Below, piece by piece: positions 36,195 to 45,730 of a stretch of 64,000 bases of DNA. The notes under the pieces were generated by a model that saw nothing but the letters and a program-made list of their open reading frames with translations, searched no databases and had not been told where the DNA came from. Source of the stretch: Mesorhizobium sp. Pch-S (GTDB taxonomy: Bacteria > Pseudomonadota > Alphaproteobacteria > Rhizobiales > Rhizobiaceae). The stretch lies in contig NZ_CP029562.1 in NCBI RefSeq assembly GCF_004136315.1, forward strand, positions 2,108,001-2,172,000. The letters are read 5' to 3'. Every line of letters starts with the position of its first letter. Position 1 is the first letter of the stretch. The position numbers and the translations under genes were made by a program.

Positions 36195-36797
36195 TCACCA
36201 GGGCTCGAGCGTGATCTGCGGCCACAGCCGCATGGCACGTTCCCCTTTGGCTTTGTGAGTCTCGCGATTGTCCATCACCCTGTTCGGCGTGATGCGGAAG
36301 GAAAAGATGTCGTCGAGCCCGAAGGGTGCGATGATCTCGAGGTCGTCCGCCGGTGTCAGCCGCACGCCGACCGCATGCGTGCGCGAGGCAAAATAGCCGA
36401 GCGCCGCGGCACTGGAGTGGTAGGCCGGGCAGCTGCGGCCGAAGCGGGCTGGATACCAGAGATGCACCCGCGCCTGGTTGCGCACCTCCACCGGCAGCGG
36501 CAGCCGTTCGAAACGCGCCGCCGCGCGCCGGATGACGGCATCCTCGGCCTCGTAGGAGAGGTCGGAACCGTCGCAGTAGAAAAGGTCGATGTCCTTGATG
36601 CCGTGGCCTGCCGGCTTGCCGGTCAGGCTGTTCCAGACGCTGTTGTAGATCGCGCCCGAAACGACCATCCAGTCCTGCAGATCGAGGCCACGCGCCAGTT
36701 CAAGCGCCTTCCATACGATCGGATCGGCGCGCAGGATTGTCTTCAGGGCAGCCGCCTGTTCGACAGCCGGCAGACCGGAATGGCGCAGATGGTTCAT
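36195..36797 (-). CDS. Nucleotidyltransferase-family protein (DUF925-like)
   Basis: 200 residues from ATG 36797. The segment WMVVSGAIYNSVWNSLTG then GIKDIDLFYCDGSDLSYE carries a DxD-type metal site (DIDLFY) expected of the nucleotidyltransferase fold, and the end VRLTPADDLEIIAPFGLDDI is conserved in this family. Substrate unknown. A longer in-frame reading would start at 36947 inside the neighbouring terminator and Tim44-domain gene, so I reject it. Confidence 0.75.
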   Translation of the reverse strand: MNHLRHSGLPAVEQAAALKTILRADPIVWKALELARGLDLQDWMVVSGAIYNSVWNSLTGKPAGHGIKDIDLFYCDGSDLSYEAEDAVIRRAAARFERLPLPVEVRNQARVHLWYPARFGRSCPAYHSSAAALGYFASRTHAVGVRLTPADDLEIIAPFGLDDIFSFRITPNRVMDNRETHKAKGERAMRLWPQITLEPW

Positions 36798-36847
36798 GAA
36801 GCGAGATGACGGCGATTCGCCGGTTCGGGCAACGCCCCCAGAAATGA

Positions 36848-36877
36848 AAAGGCCCGCGAATTTCGCGGGCCTTTTTA
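36848..36877 (-). terminator. Rho-independent terminator after the Tim44-domain gene
   Basis: AAAAGGCCCGCGA and TCGCGGGCCTTTT form a 13-base stem with an ATT-centred loop (36848-36877), four bases past the stop at 36881. T-rich tails exist on both strands, so it could work in both directions. Confidence 0.8.
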
Positions 36878-36880
36878 AAC

Positions 36881-37894
36881 TCAGGCAGACGCTTCCTGGA
36901 TCGCCGACAGCTTCCAGTCGCCGCCGCGCGGGCGGGTGAAGGTCCACAGTTCGGTCGTCTCGGTGAGCCTCTCGTCGCCCTCGACCACCTTGCCGGTCTT
37001 GCGGTCGCGCATCACGTCGACCGATTCATAGCGGAAGGCAGCCGTGGCGTAGTCCTGATTGTCCTCGCGCCAAGCTTCGGCGATGTCGGCCTGCACCAGA
37101 TGCACGTCGGCAACATCGTTGCGAACGCCATTCTGGGCATTCTCGGCAAGCTCTTCCGAGAAGTAGGACACCATTTCGGGCGTCGACAGGCGGCGCAGGC
37201 CGGCGTGGTCTTCCTTGGCGAAGGCGGTCTGGACTTCATCCAGCATGCGCTCGAACCGGTCGAGGTCATCCTTTTCCAGCTCGATATCCTGCGAGGCCGG
37301 CCCCGACTGGGTTCCGAATCCCGGGATGTTGAACGAACCCGCGCGGCCATTGCCGGCTGAGCGCTCGTCCTCGGCAGCGTCACGATTGGCCATGCGCCCG
37401 AACATCTCGCTGGGGCCGCTGCTGGCGGCCGGTCCGCCGGCCGTCGCGGTCGCCGGGGCCTGGCGCGAGCGGAAGAAGCGCAGCGCCAGCATCACGACAA
37501 GGCCGACCAGCAGCAACTGCACGATGAAACCGAGTGCGCCGGCCATGCCTCCGAAGCCGTAGCCGAACAGGACGCCGAGAAGACCGCCGATCAGGATGCC
37601 GCGCATCAGGCCGCCACCGAGACCGCTGAACAGGCCCGGGCGCTGCTGCTGCGCCATGCCGGGCTGCTGCTGCCGCGTCGTCGCTGTCGGTCCGGTGTTC
37701 GGCGTCATCGAACGCTCGACCGGAGCGGTCGGGTTCGGCGCCGTGCGCGTCGGCGGTGCCGACTGGAACGTGCGTGTGCCGCGGCTGCCGAAGCTGCCGC
37801 CGCGCCGTGCGTCGGCGAAATCGGTCGACACCAGCGTGAACGCCATCAGAAGCGTGGCCAACAATGCGAATGAACGTGTCTTGCCAGAGATCAT
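36881..37894 (-). CDS. Tim44-like domain membrane protein
   Basis: 337 residues from ATG 37894, preceded by AGAAGGA. A signal-like N terminus (ALLATLLMAFTLVSTDFADA) is followed by a low-complexity Arg/Gly/Gln/Pro region to about residue 90, a glycine-rich hydrophobic stretch (ILIGGLLGVLFGYGFGG and VQLLLVGLVVMLALRFF), and a C-terminal Tim44-like soluble domain (about 205-337: LDRFERMLDEVQTAFAKEDHAG, TTELWTFTRPRGGDWKLSAIQ; cited in part). Bacterial members are poorly characterised. The 17-base inverted repeat at 37961 lies in its upstream region. Confidence 0.83.
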   Translation of the reverse strand: MISGKTRSFALLATLLMAFTLVSTDFADARRGGSFGSRGTRTFQSAPPTRTAPNPTAPVERSMTPNTGPTATTRQQQPGMAQQQRPGLFSGLGGGLMRGILIGGLLGVLFGYGFGGMAGALGFIVQLLLVGLVVMLALRFFRSRQAPATATAGGPAASSGPSEMFGRMANRDAAEDERSAGNGRAGSFNIPGFGTQSGPASQDIELEKDDLDRFERMLDEVQTAFAKEDHAGLRRLSTPEMVSYFSEELAENAQNGVRNDVADVHLVQADIAEAWREDNQDYATAAFRYESVDVMRDRKTGKVVEGDERLTETTELWTFTRPRGGDWKLSAIQEASA

Positions 37895-37960
37895 CGGGTC
37901 CTTCTCCACAACCCGCTCCGGTGAATATGCAAAGCGGGCCCAATTCAGCGGTCCGACATC

Positions 37961-37977
37961 ACGTCTTGCTTAGACGT
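37961..37977. promoter_or_regulatory. Inverted repeat upstream of the Tim44-domain gene
   Basis: ACGTCT (37961-37966) and AGACGT (37972-37977) are perfect arms around TGCTT, 67 bases before the start of the Tim44-domain gene. It could be an operator or a small hairpin in the leader; no regulator is next to it. Confidence 0.3.
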
Positions 37978-38070
37978 CAGAGGGGCCCGGTCCGCGCACG
38001 GAATGTGGGAGACAGCCGGCTGCTTTGCAAGAGCCGAAGGGAGAAAAGGGCAGTGCTACTCTGCCGCAGT

Positions 38071-38907
38071 TCAGATCATCTCCAGCGGCACCTTGCGGCG
38101 CGGCGGCGGGAAGGCTGCATCGAGTTCGGCGATATCCGCCTCGGTCAGCACCAGATCGGCAGCGGCGCGATTGGCACGGACGTGCTGCGGCTTCACCGCC
38201 TTGGGAATGGCGATGACACCCTTTTGGCGCAGCACCCAGGCCAGCGCCACCTGCGTGGTGCTGACACCGTGGCGGGCGGCGATCGCGGCCAGCCTGTCGT
38301 CACCCACAAAGCCGCCCTGCCCGATGGGCGAATAGGCCATGATCGGAACGGCCGCGCGCTGAGAAGCCGGCAAAAGATCGAACTCGATGCCACGGCTTTC
38401 CAGATTGTAGAGCACCTGGTTGGTCTGGACGGCACTGGAAACACCCGCCAGCTCCTGCATGTCGTCGACGTCGAAATTGCTGACACCCCACTGGCCGATC
38501 TTGCCGGCAGCCTGCAGCGCCTCGAAAGCCTCGACCGTTTCGGCCAGCGGTACACCACCGCGCCAATGCAGCAGGTAAAGGTCGACATGATCGGTCCCCA
38601 GCCGCTTCAAGCTGGCCTCGCAGGCAGCAATGGTGCGCTGACGTGAAGCGTTCGACGGCAACACTTTGGAGACCAGGTAGACCTCGTCGCGGCGACCGGC
38701 AATGGCGTCACGCACCACCTCCTCGGCGCCACCCGAAGCATACATCTCGGCGGTGTCGATCAGCGACATGCCGAGATCCAGCCCAAGCCGCAGCGCGGCC
38801 ACTTCATCGGCGGCGCAGCGGCTGTCCTCGCCCATGTACCAGGTGCCCTGGCCGAGCACCGGAACATCGACGCCGGCGGGAAGTCGTGTGGTACGGATCG
38901 CCGGCAT
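38071..38907 (-). CDS. Aldo/keto reductase
   Basis: 278 residues from ATG 38907, preceded by GGGAGAA. Catalytic residues are D and Y in [17 protein letters not shown] in YLVSKVLPS and H in [17 protein letters not shown]-binding end segment [14 protein letters not shown]. Resembles the YeaE/DkgA-like branch that reduces methylglyoxal and other aldehydes. Not homologous in detail to the AKR at 34888, so not a recent duplicate. Confidence 0.88.
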   Translation of the reverse strand: MPAIRTTRLPAGVDVPVLGQGTWYMGEDSRCAADEVAALRLGLDLGMSLIDTAEMYASGGAEEVVRDAIAGRRDEVYLVSKVLPSNASRQRTIAACEASLKRLGTDHVDLYLLHWRGGVPLAETVEAFEALQAAGKIGQWGVSNFDVDDMQELAGVSSAVQTNQVLYNLESRGIEFDLLPASQRAAVPIMAYSPIGQGGFVGDDRLAAIAARHGVSTTQVALAWVLRQKGVIAIPKAVKPQHVRANRAAADLVLTEADIAELDAAFPPPRRKVPLEMI

Positions 38908-38982
38908 CGAGTGTTCTCCCAGCATTTTACAAACGGTCATCTTGAATGATCGTTTGAGCGCGCGCCAATGACTGTGTTCATG

Positions 38983-39067
38983 GGCGTCGCGCCCGTTGGC
39001 GCGAAAGCGACCCGGATGGGTCGCGCCGGCGATTGAGGTGCCCTGGATGTGTCAAACATCCAGGGCT
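38983..39067 (-). repeat. Three-hairpin dispersed repeat, copy 2
   Basis: Reverse complement of the element at 7441-7520. Stems: CCCTGGATGT/ACATCCAGGG (39041-39050 with 39056-39065), GCGACCC/GGGTCGC near 39007-39024, and the GCGCC/GGCGC stem near 38989-39002. It ends five bases from the pheT stop at 39073, so in the pheT message it would form 3' hairpins. Confidence 0.75.
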
Positions 39068-39072
39068 CTGTA

Positions 39073-41478
39073 TTAAGTGCGCAGCACGCCGCCGGTCTGC
39101 TTGGCGACATTTTCGACCACGCGCTTGGCCAACGCTTCGAAATCCTCGTCGGTCAGCGTCTTTTCCACCGGCTGGATCGCAATCTCGATGGCGATCGACT
39201 TCTTGCCGGCACCGAGCGCCGCTCCTTCGAACACGTCGAAGACGGAAACGCCGGTGATCAGCTTCTTGTCGGCGGCGAGGGCAGCGCGCGTCAGCGTACC
39301 GGCCTCGACCGCCTTGTCGACGACAAAGGCAAAGTCGCGCTTCACGGCCTGGAAGGCAGAGAGCTCCAGCTTCGGCTTGGTGCGGGTCGGCTTGGCCTTC
39401 GGCTCAGGAATCGCATCGACGAACACTTCGAAACCGCAGAGCGGGCCGGAAGCGTCGAGCACTTCCAGTGCCGTCGGGTGGAATTCGCCGAAATGGCCGA
39501 GCACCACCTTGGGACCGAGCTTGATGACGCCGGAGCGGCCCGGATGATACCAGGACGGCGCACCCGTCTCGATCTGCAGCCGGTCGACCGGCGCGCCACA
39601 GGCTTCCAGCACCGCGATGGCGTCAGCCTTGGCATCGAACACGCCGACGCCCTGGGCGTTGCCGGCCCAGTGGCGGCCGGAACCGTCGAGCTTGGCGGTA
39701 CCGCGACGTACGCCTGCAGCGACGCGACGCTGCGTTTCGGGCGTATCGCCTTCATAGGTGCCGGAGACCTCGAACAGCGCGACATCGCCGAAACCGCGAT
39801 CGGCGTTGCGCTGCGCTGCCGCGACGAGGCCGGGCAGCAGCGAGGGCCGCATGTCGGACATGTCGGCGGCGATCGGGTTCGCCAGCTTCAGGTGCTTCTG
39901 GCCACCGCCGAACAGCTCGGCGTGCTTTGCCGGGATGAACGACCAAGTCACCGCTTCCATCATGCCGCGCACGGCCAGCGCACGCTTGGCGGCGCGGGTG
40001 CGGATCTGCAGCGTGGTCAGGATCTTGCCGTTGACGACGCCATGGCTGGACAGCGGCTGCGGCCGGATCTCGTCGACGCCGTGGATGCGCATCACCTCTT
40101 CGACCAGGTCGGCCTTGCCGTCGACATCCGGGCGCCAGGATGGAACCGCGACCTCGACCACATCGCCATCACCCTTCACGACGAAACCGAGCCGGGTCAG
40201 GATATCGAGGCTTGTCGAGCCCGGCACATCGATGCCGGTCAGACGCTTGACCTCCGACACCGGGAACGAGACGATCTTCGGCGTGAAAACTGTCTCGCCC
40301 GACACTTCGATCTCGGCCGGCTCGCCGCCGCAGAGATCGAGCACCATGCGCGTCGCAAGCTCGATGCCCGGGGTGTTGAAGGCCGGGTCGATGCCGCGCT
40401 CGTTGCGGTAGCGTGCATCGGTGATGATGCCGAGTGTACGGCCCGTGCGGGCCACGGTCAGCGGCTCCCAGACGGCAGCCTCGATCAGCACGTCGGTGGT
40501 GTTCTCGTCACAGCCCGAATGTTCGCCGCCCATGACGCCGGCGATGGATTCGACACCATTGTCGTCGGCGATGACACACATGTCCGGCGTCACCGGATAG
40601 GTGCGGCCATCGAGTGCCAGCACGCTTTCGCCTTCCTTGCCGCGACGGACGACCAGGTCGCCCGCAACCTTGGCGGCGTCGAAGACGTGCAGCGGGCGGC
40701 CGCGATCGAACGTGATGTAATTGGTCATGTCGACCAGGGCGTTGATCGGCCGCAGGCCGATGGCCAGCAGCCGCTGCTGCAGCCATTTCGGCGACGGGCC
40801 GTTCCTGACGTTGCGCACCAGCCTGAGCGCGAAGACGCGGCAGAGATCCGGCGCCTCGATCCTGACCTTGACCGGGGTGGCGCCCTTGCCGGCAACCGGC
40901 TCGACCGGCGCGGTCTTCAGCTTGCCGAGGCCCGATGCGGCGAGATCACGCGCGATGCCGTAGACGCCGGTGGCTTCCGGATGGTTCGGCGTCAGGTTGA
41001 TCTCGATGACCGGATCGTCGAGATGGGCATAGGCGGCGAAGGATGTGCCGACCGGCGCGTCCTGCGGCAGATCGATGATGCCGTTGTGCTCGTCCGACAG
41101 TTCGAGCTCACGCTCGGAACACATCATGCCGTGGCTTTCGACACCGCGGATCTTGCCTATGGACAGGGTGACGTCGATGCCGGGCACATAGATGCCGGGC
41201 GCGGCGAAGGCGCCGATCAGGCCGGCGCGCGCATTCGGCGCACCGCAGACGACCTGCACCGGCGCGCCGGAGCCGACGTCGACGCTCAGCACCTGCAGCT
41301 TGTCGGCGTCGGGATGCTTGGCGGCCGTCAGCACCTTGGCGATGACGAAGGGCTTCAGCGCCGCCTTGTCGTCGACCGACTCGACCTCGAGTCCGATCGA
41401 GGTCAGCCGCTCGACGATCTCGTCGAGCGTGGCATCGGTTTCCAGATGATCCTTGAGCCAGGAGAGGGTGAATTTCAT
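39073..41478 (-). CDS. pheT: Phenylalanyl-tRNA synthetase beta subunit
   Basis: 801 residues from ATG 41478, beginning [16 protein letters not shown]. An N-terminal tRNA-binding domain ([20 protein letters not shown] near residue 45), B3/B4 editing domain, B5 domain and C-terminal FDX-ACB anticodon-binding domain ([15 protein letters not shown]) are all identifiable, and the length is standard. With PheS it forms the alpha2-beta2 enzyme. The start overlaps the ASCH-domain gene stop by 4 bases. A three-hairpin repeat lies just past the stop. Confidence 0.96.
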   Translation of the reverse strand: MKFTLSWLKDHLETDATLDEIVERLTSIGLEVESVDDKAALKPFVIAKVLTAAKHPDADKLQVLSVDVGSGAPVQVVCGAPNARAGLIGAFAAPGIYVPGIDVTLSIGKIRGVESHGMMCSERELELSDEHNGIIDLPQDAPVGTSFAAYAHLDDPVIEINLTPNHPEATGVYGIARDLAASGLGKLKTAPVEPVAGKGATPVKVRIEAPDLCRVFALRLVRNVRNGPSPKWLQQRLLAIGLRPINALVDMTNYITFDRGRPLHVFDAAKVAGDLVVRRGKEGESVLALDGRTYPVTPDMCVIADDNGVESIAGVMGGEHSGCDENTTDVLIEAAVWEPLTVARTGRTLGIITDARYRNERGIDPAFNTPGIELATRMVLDLCGGEPAEIEVSGETVFTPKIVSFPVSEVKRLTGIDVPGSTSLDILTRLGFVVKGDGDVVEVAVPSWRPDVDGKADLVEEVMRIHGVDEIRPQPLSSHGVVNGKILTTLQIRTRAAKRALAVRGMMEAVTWSFIPAKHAELFGGGQKHLKLANPIAADMSDMRPSLLPGLVAAAQRNADRGFGDVALFEVSGTYEGDTPETQRRVAAGVRRGTAKLDGSGRHWAGNAQGVGVFDAKADAIAVLEACGAPVDRLQIETGAPSWYHPGRSGVIKLGPKVVLGHFGEFHPTALEVLDASGPLCGFEVFVDAIPEPKAKPTRTKPKLELSAFQAVKRDFAFVVDKAVEAGTLTRAALAADKKLITGVSVFDVFEGAALGAGKKSIAIEIAIQPVEKTLTDEDFEALAKRVVENVAKQTGGVLRT

Positions 41479-42128
41479 GGGTTCACTCGTTTCGTATTGT
41501 TGCGGTCGAGCACTTCCACCAGCCGGAACCGCTCGCAAACCAAAATCATCTCGGGCGAGTAACCGCCATTCCGGCCAAAATAGGCTTCGTGCGCCTCTCG
41601 CCAGTATTCATAGGACAGGTCGCCTTCACCCTCTTCGCGCGCAAAGGCGGCATCAACCTCGTCGAAACGCTTCATCTCGATCGACACCGTCTCGATGATC
41701 GCGGCACGGCGGCCCAGGCCATCGAGCACGACATCGCGCCGTCCGACCACTGGCACCGGTTCCGCACCACCAAAGTCACGGAGCGCGCCGCAGGTCGCTG
41801 TCTTGCGGCCCGCAAGCACCAGCGCCAGCAGTTCGTCCTGCAGTTCCGGACTGTCACCAAAGGCGAAGGTTACCGCCGGATCGTCGATTTGCCGGCCGAG
41901 CGCCCACACACCGGGGGTAATCTCGGCAAGCAGCAACCAGTCGCCGCCAGCCTCGTTGCGATAGACGCGCAAGGTCTTGGTTTCTGCCGGGTAGAGTGGG
42001 TCGACAAAGGTCAACGCACGCGGCTCGTCGCTCCGGGAAACGATGTTGCCCAGCTCGGTCGTCGGCTCGGCGATGCCCCAGTCGATCTGGAAGCGGCCGA
42101 GCGGTGTGTCTTCAACCGTCTTTATCAT
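41475..42128 (-). CDS. ASCH-domain protein encoded between pheS and pheT
   Basis: 217 residues. The C-terminal half (about residues 88-205) is an ASCH domain, with [24 protein letters not shown] and [20 protein letters not shown] (cited in part); ASCH domains have a PUA-like fold and are thought to bind RNA. The N-terminal 85 residues are a separate small domain I do not recognise. ATG 42128 shares one base with the pheS TGA and the stop overlaps pheT by 4 bases, so it must be translated from the pheST message. A role in tRNA or translation is attractive but unproved. Confidence 0.82.
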   Translation of the reverse strand: MIKTVEDTPLGRFQIDWGIAEPTTELGNIVSRSDEPRALTFVDPLYPAETKTLRVYRNEAGGDWLLLAEITPGVWALGRQIDDPAVTFAFGDSPELQDELLALVLAGRKTATCGALRDFGGAEPVPVVGRRDVVLDGLGRRAAIIETVSIEMKRFDEVDAAFAREEGEGDLSYEYWREAHEAYFGRNGGYSPEMILVCERFRLVEVLDRNNTKRVNP

Positions 42129-43225
42129 CAGGTGCTGAGGCCACCGAACAGCGTCGGCATATCGAGCGGGCGGAAGCCGTAATGCGACAGCCAGCGCACG
42201 TCTGCGTCGAAGAAGGCGCGCAGGTCCGGCATGCCGTATTTCAGCATGGCGATGCGGTCGATGCCCATGCCCCAGGCGAAGCCCTGATACTCGTCGGGAT
42301 CGAGCCCGCCGGCGCGCAGCACATTGGGATGCACCATGCCGCAGCCGAGGATCTCCATCCAGTCGTTGCCTTCGCCGAAGCGTACTTCGCCCGGTCGCGA
42401 ACGGTCGCACTGGATGTCGACTTCCAGGCTCGGTTCCGTGAACGGGAAGAAGGACGGCCGGAAGCGCATCTTCAGGCTCGGCACCTCGAAGAAGGCCTTG
42501 CAGAACTCCTCCAGCACCCAGCGCATGTTGGCGACGTTGGCCGTGCGGTCGATGACCAGCCCTTCGAGCTGGTGGAACATCGGCGTATGGGTCGCATCCG
42601 AATCCATGCGGTAGGTCTTGCCCGGGATGACGATGCGGATTGGCGGCTGCTGCACTTCCATGGTGCGGATCTGCACCGGGGAGGTATGGGTGCGCAGCAG
42701 CTTGGCCTCGTTGCCATCGGCCGCCTGCAGGAAAAACGTGTCGTGCATCTCGCGCGCCGGATGGCCGACGGGGAAGTTGAGCGCGGTGAAGTTGTAATGG
42801 TCGGTCTCGATGTCCGGCCCTTCGGCGATCGCGAAGCCCATGTCGCCGAAGATGGCGGCGATCTCGTCGATGACCTGGCTGATCGGATGGATGCGGCCAC
42901 GCTCGGCCGGCGACTGGCGCACCGGCAGCGTGACATCGACCGTCTCGGCGACGAGGCGGGCAGCGATGGCGGCGTTCTTCAGCTCGGCCTTGCGGGCCGC
43001 CAGCGCCTCGGTGACGCGGTTCTTCAGCCCGTTGATCGCCGGGCCCTGGACCTGGCGCTCCTCGGCGGTCATTGCGCCCAGCGTCTTCAGCAGGTCCGAG
43101 ACGGAGCCCTTCTTGCCGAGAGCGGCGATGCGTACGGCCTCGATGGCCTGCTCGTCGGCGGAAGCTGCGATATCGGCAAGCAGCGCGCTCTCCAGGACTT
43201 CGAGATTTCCAGCGTTGGCGTTCAC
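42128..43225 (-). CDS. pheS: Phenylalanyl-tRNA synthetase alpha subunit
   Basis: 365 residues, class II synthetase catalytic subunit. Motifs include [31 protein letters not shown] and the C-terminal [20 protein letters not shown] (cited in part). The start is GTG 43225 (first residues NANAGNLEV), with only a weak AAAGAG site; no better start is near. It follows the rplT terminator by 78 bases, so it probably has its own promoter in that short space. No obvious Phe-rich leader peptide is visible. Confidence 0.95.
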   Translation of the reverse strand: MNANAGNLEVLESALLADIAASADEQAIEAVRIAALGKKGSVSDLLKTLGAMTAEERQVQGPAINGLKNRVTEALAARKAELKNAAIAARLVAETVDVTLPVRQSPAERGRIHPISQVIDEIAAIFGDMGFAIAEGPDIETDHYNFTALNFPVGHPAREMHDTFFLQAADGNEAKLLRTHTSPVQIRTMEVQQPPIRIVIPGKTYRMDSDATHTPMFHQLEGLVIDRTANVANMRWVLEEFCKAFFEVPSLKMRFRPSFFPFTEPSLEVDIQCDRSRPGEVRFGEGNDWMEILGCGMVHPNVLRAGGLDPDEYQGFAWGMGIDRIAMLKYGMPDLRAFFDADVRWLSHYGFRPLDMPTLFGGLST

Positions 43226-43303
43226 GATAAAACTCTTTCGATCGGGACTACGCGGCAGCGGTCTGCCTGATAGCCACTAGGTTGCTTTGGAGCGCGGCAT
43301 AAG

Positions 43304-43336
43304 AAAAACCCGCGCCGGCCGAGCCAGCGCGGGTTT
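43304..43336 (-). terminator. Rho-independent terminator after rplT
   Basis: AAACCCGCGC (43306-43315) pairs with GCGCGGGTTT (43327-43336) around an 11-base loop, and a T-rich tail follows on the minus strand. It lies 39 bases past the rplT stop, separating the ribosomal protein unit from pheS. Confidence 0.85.
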
Positions 43337-43374
43337 CCCAAATCAGATTTCGAAAAGCTTGGGAAGACGCTGGC

Positions 43375-43776
43375 TTAGGCGACAGCGCTTTCAAAAGCAT
43401 TCGGGGTGGTGTTCTTCAGATATTCGAGCGCGACCTTGGCCTTGCCGACGAGCACGGCGAAAGCCTGCGGCTCGTGGATAGCCATGTCGGACAGGACCTT
43501 GCGGTCGATCTCGATGCCAGCCTTGTTGAGGCCGTCGATGAAGCGGCCATAGGTCAGGCCGTGCTCGCGGACAGCGGCATTGATGCGCTGCACCCAGAGC
43601 GCGCGGAAGTTACGCTTGCGCGCCTTGCGGTCGCGATAGGCGTACTGCAGCGACTTCTCGACCGCCTGCTTGGCGATGCGGATGGTGTTCTTGCGACGGC
43701 CGTAGAAACCCTTGGCGGCTTTCAGGACCTTCTTGTGCTTGGCGTGGGCGGTAACGCCTCTCTTTACACGTGCCAT
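43375..43776 (-). CDS. rplT: 50S ribosomal protein L20
   Basis: 133 residues, beginning [20 protein letters not shown], an extended basic N-terminal arm that binds 23S rRNA, followed by the globular domain ([20 protein letters not shown]). Required early in 50S assembly. In bacteria L20 commonly represses its own operon by binding the mRNA leader; possible leader hairpins lie upstream of rpmI. It follows rpmI by 34 bases. Confidence 0.98.
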   Translation of the reverse strand: MARVKRGVTAHAKHKKVLKAAKGFYGRRKNTIRIAKQAVEKSLQYAYRDRKARKRNFRALWVQRINAAVREHGLTYGRFIDGLNKAGIEIDRKVLSDMAIHEPQAFAVLVGKAKVALEYLKNTTPNAFESAVA

Positions 43777-43810
43777 GTCATGATCTCCTTAAATTGGGAC
43801 GCAGCCGGGC

Positions 43811-44014
43811 TCAGAGGCCGTTCGGCAGGAAATTCTTGATGACCTTCTTGCCATCCGGTTCAGCAAGAACCATCGTGCCGCGGGCATCGCGAATGAACTT
43901 GTTGCTGCGCTTGATCATGCCGTGACGCTTGCCGGCCGCAGCCGACAGGACCTTACCGGTCGCAGTGATCTTGAACCGCTTTTTGGCGGCGGACTTGGTC
44001 TTCATCTTGGGCAT
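43811..44014 (-). CDS. rpmI: 50S ribosomal protein L35
   Basis: 67 residues, starting [20 protein letters not shown] and ending NFLPNGL, the normal size and sequence for L35. ATG 44014 is preceded by TAGGAGT. A longer in-frame reading upstream has no conserved sequence and is rejected. It is first in the rpmI-rplT unit. infC, which is adjacent in many bacteria, is here 1.7 kb upstream. Confidence 0.97.
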   Translation of the reverse strand: MPKMKTKSAAKKRFKITATGKVLSAAAGKRHGMIKRSNKFIRDARGTMVLAEPDGKKVIKNFLPNGL

Positions 44015-44030
44015 TTTGCTACTCCTATGC

Positions 44031-44121
44031 GAAGGCTTGAGGCCTTCTTGTTGTTGTTTCCGGGCCGACCAAAGCCTGGAAAGCAAGTTAAACCGCCACG
44101 GCATGCCCTGCCGGGCGGTTT
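44031..44121 (-). promoter_or_regulatory. Hairpins in the rpmI-rplT leader
   Basis: GAAGGC/GCCTTC around a TTGAG loop (44031-44047) sits just before the rpmI ribosome-binding site, and AAACCGCC/GGCGGTTT (44090-44097 with 44114-44121) lies further upstream. They may belong to an L20-type autoregulatory leader or, for the outer one, be a weak terminator for the gene at 44186. Neither role is proved by sequence. Confidence 0.45.
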
Positions 44122-44185
44122 TTCTGGAACGCGGCCCTATACTGCAAAGATGCCGGCCGCGCAATCCCTGCCTGCATGTCGGCTT

Positions 44186-44818
44186 TCAGTAAAGCCAGAA
44201 CAGGATTGGCACCAGCCCGTTCTCCTGACCTTCCTCGATGAATTCGAAGAAAGGGATGGCTGCCAGGAAAACCAGGCCGTCGCGCAAGGTGAGATTGAAG
44301 ATGCGCGGCGTGAACGTCACCTCCGTCTCATCCCGGTAGAGAAACGGATTTGGCAGGAAACGCGGCACGCGCCGCAAGTATTCCTCATAAGGCGCGCCGA
44401 GCGCGGTCTTCAGATGGCGCTCTTCCCGCAGGGCGACGATGTGGAACACGGCAGCGCAGAGCAGCGCGGAAGCGATCGTCACCACCACGCTACCTGTCTG
44501 GGCGCCGATGCCGGCGGCGGCAATCGTGGAAAAGAAATACAGTGGGTTGCGCATCATCGAATAGGGACCGGTCGAGACCAGCTCCGCGGACTTGCGCCCG
44601 CCGATATAGAGGATCGACCAGAGCCGGCCACCGATACCGACCAGGATCAGGGCAAGGCCCGTCGATTCGATCCGCTCATGCGTGAGTTCGTCATGCAGCG
44701 AGCCGCTGAAGGCGATCAGCCCGAAGAAAGCAGCGATCAGGACGGCAAGCCCGCCGCGCCGCCGCCGCTGATAGCGCCCCAATGCTTCGAGCGCCTCGGA
44801 TGATGGGATGGTGGGCAT
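44186..44818 (-). CDS. Isoprenylcysteine carboxyl methyltransferase-like membrane protein (copy A)
   Basis: 210 residues with about four or five membrane spans. The ICMT/PEMT-type SAM-binding segment is GPYSMMRNPLYFFSTIAAAG, followed by LREERHLKTALGAPYEEYLRRVPRF (cited in part). Bacteria lack CAAX proteins, so it more likely methylates lipids or small molecules. It is closely similar to the gene at 44932 (same order of motifs and the same downstream end ILF.L), hence a tandem duplicate. It lies between infC and rpmI on the same strand. Confidence 0.8.
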   Translation of the reverse strand: MPTIPSSEALEALGRYQRRRRGGLAVLIAAFFGLIAFSGSLHDELTHERIESTGLALILVGIGGRLWSILYIGGRKSAELVSTGPYSMMRNPLYFFSTIAAAGIGAQTGSVVVTIASALLCAAVFHIVALREERHLKTALGAPYEEYLRRVPRFLPNPFLYRDETEVTFTPRIFNLTLRDGLVFLAAIPFFEFIEEGQENGLVPILFWLY

Positions 44819-44823
44819 CGAAG

Positions 44824-44856
44824 AAAAACCCGGCCGCAGGACTGCGGTCGGGTTTT
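44824..44856 (-). terminator. Rho-independent terminator between the two methyltransferase-like genes
   Basis: AAACCCGGCCGCAG pairs with CTGCGGTCGGGTTT, with one G-T type mismatch, and the minus-strand side ends TTTTTCTT. It would stop transcripts of the gene at 44932 just before the start of the gene at 44818. Confidence 0.8.
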
Positions 44857-44866
44857 GTCGGGCCGC

Positions 44867-44918
44867 TTTGCGGAATTTATCCGGTGTGTTTGTGGAATTT
44901 GCCGGGTCTGTTTGCGGA
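44867..44918. repeat. Short tandem repeat, 22-base unit, about 2.4 copies
   Basis: Units start at 44867, 44889 and 44911, each beginning TTTG(C/T)GGA; the first two are about 80 percent alike. They lie between the terminator and the stop codon of the gene at 44932. No function is evident; likely replication slippage. Confidence 0.6.
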
Positions 44919-44931
44919 GAAATCGTGGCGG

Positions 44932-45573
44932 TCAGGGCAGCCGGAAAAGGATCGGCAGCGCACCGGACCCTTGCGCGTTCTCGATCAGCTCGAAGATCGG
45001 CATGGCGATCAGGAAGACCAGGCCGTCAAGCAAGGTGTTGAGCAGGAGCCGCGGACGGAAAGAGCCGGTGTCACCTTCCTGATAAAGCGAGAGCTTGGGA
45101 ATGAAGCGCGGCACGCGGGCGAGATAGGCCTTGTAGGGTGCGCCGAGTTCGGCCGAGAGAAAACGCTCTTCGCGCAGGATCACGATATGGAACGCAATGG
45201 CGCAAAGCAGGCCGAAGCCGATCGTGGCGACGATCGAACCCATCTGCGCACCGACGCCGGCGGCGGCCAGCGTCGAGAAGACATAGAGCGGGTTGCGGGT
45301 GATCGAATAAGGCCCCCCCGTGACGACCTCATGCGACTTGCGCCCGCCGATATAGAGCGTCGACCACAGGCGCCCGACGATACCGAGGAATATCATCAGC
45401 ACGCCGACCATCTCGACGGTTTCGTGGATGAAGCTTTCCGGCGGGTAGATCGCCTCCCCGAACAGCAGGGCTGCAAACATCGCCACGATGAGGATAGCCA
45501 GGACCAGGCGCCGGAGAGACTGATAGGTGCCAAGCGCACGCCTGGCATCGGTCTCGGCAGTTTTGTCGTTCAT
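44932..45573 (-). CDS. Isoprenylcysteine carboxyl methyltransferase-like membrane protein (copy B)
   Basis: 213 residues from ATG 45573 (MNDKTAETDARRALG); an in-frame ATG at 45612 is possible. Shares with copy A the blocks LWSTLYIGGRKS, GPYSITRNPLYVFSTLAAAGVGAQ, LREERFLSAELGAPYKAYLARVPRF and LDGLVFLIAMPIFELIE (cited in part). SAM-dependent methyl transfer to a membrane substrate is inferred from family. It lies between the infC terminator and copy A. Confidence 0.8.
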   Translation of the reverse strand: MNDKTAETDARRALGTYQSLRRLVLAILIVAMFAALLFGEAIYPPESFIHETVEMVGVLMIFLGIVGRLWSTLYIGGRKSHEVVTGGPYSITRNPLYVFSTLAAAGVGAQMGSIVATIGFGLLCAIAFHIVILREERFLSAELGAPYKAYLARVPRFIPKLSLYQEGDTGSFRPRLLLNTLLDGLVFLIAMPIFELIENAQGSGALPILFRLP

Positions 45574-45619
45574 GTTCAGAGGTCCGCTGAGCGCCGCAAT
45601 ACAGGGCGACAAATCACCA

Positions 45620-45720
45620 AGAGCAATTCCAGCAAATTGCGTAGCGGTTTTGCGTCCGGAATTGCGTCAAAACTAAGAGATAGAGCATTGCGACGTTCTG
45701 TCTCGCTGGAAATGCTCTAG
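45620..45720. repeat. Family A composite palindromic repeat (RIME-like), copy 2
   Basis: Begins GAGCAATTCCAG and shares CGGTTTT.CGTCCGGAATTGCGT with 25417-25516; a second palindrome AGAGCATT..AATGCTCT (45683-45720) follows. Two-palindrome layout is the same in both copies. It lies between infC and the methyltransferase-like genes. Confidence 0.65.
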
Positions 45721-45730
45721 TTGGGGCAGG

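Noticed and set aside
36798..36947. Longer nucleotidyltransferase-like protein starting at 36947
   Set aside because: The extension would run through a strong terminator and overlap the Tim44-domain gene end.
39049..41562. Open reading frame of 837 codons on the plus strand
   Set aside because: Exactly antisense to pheT; no family resemblance.
43226..43303. Phe-codon-rich attenuator leader before pheS
   Set aside because: The 78 bases between the rplT terminator and pheS contain no short ORF with Phe codons and no alternative hairpins.
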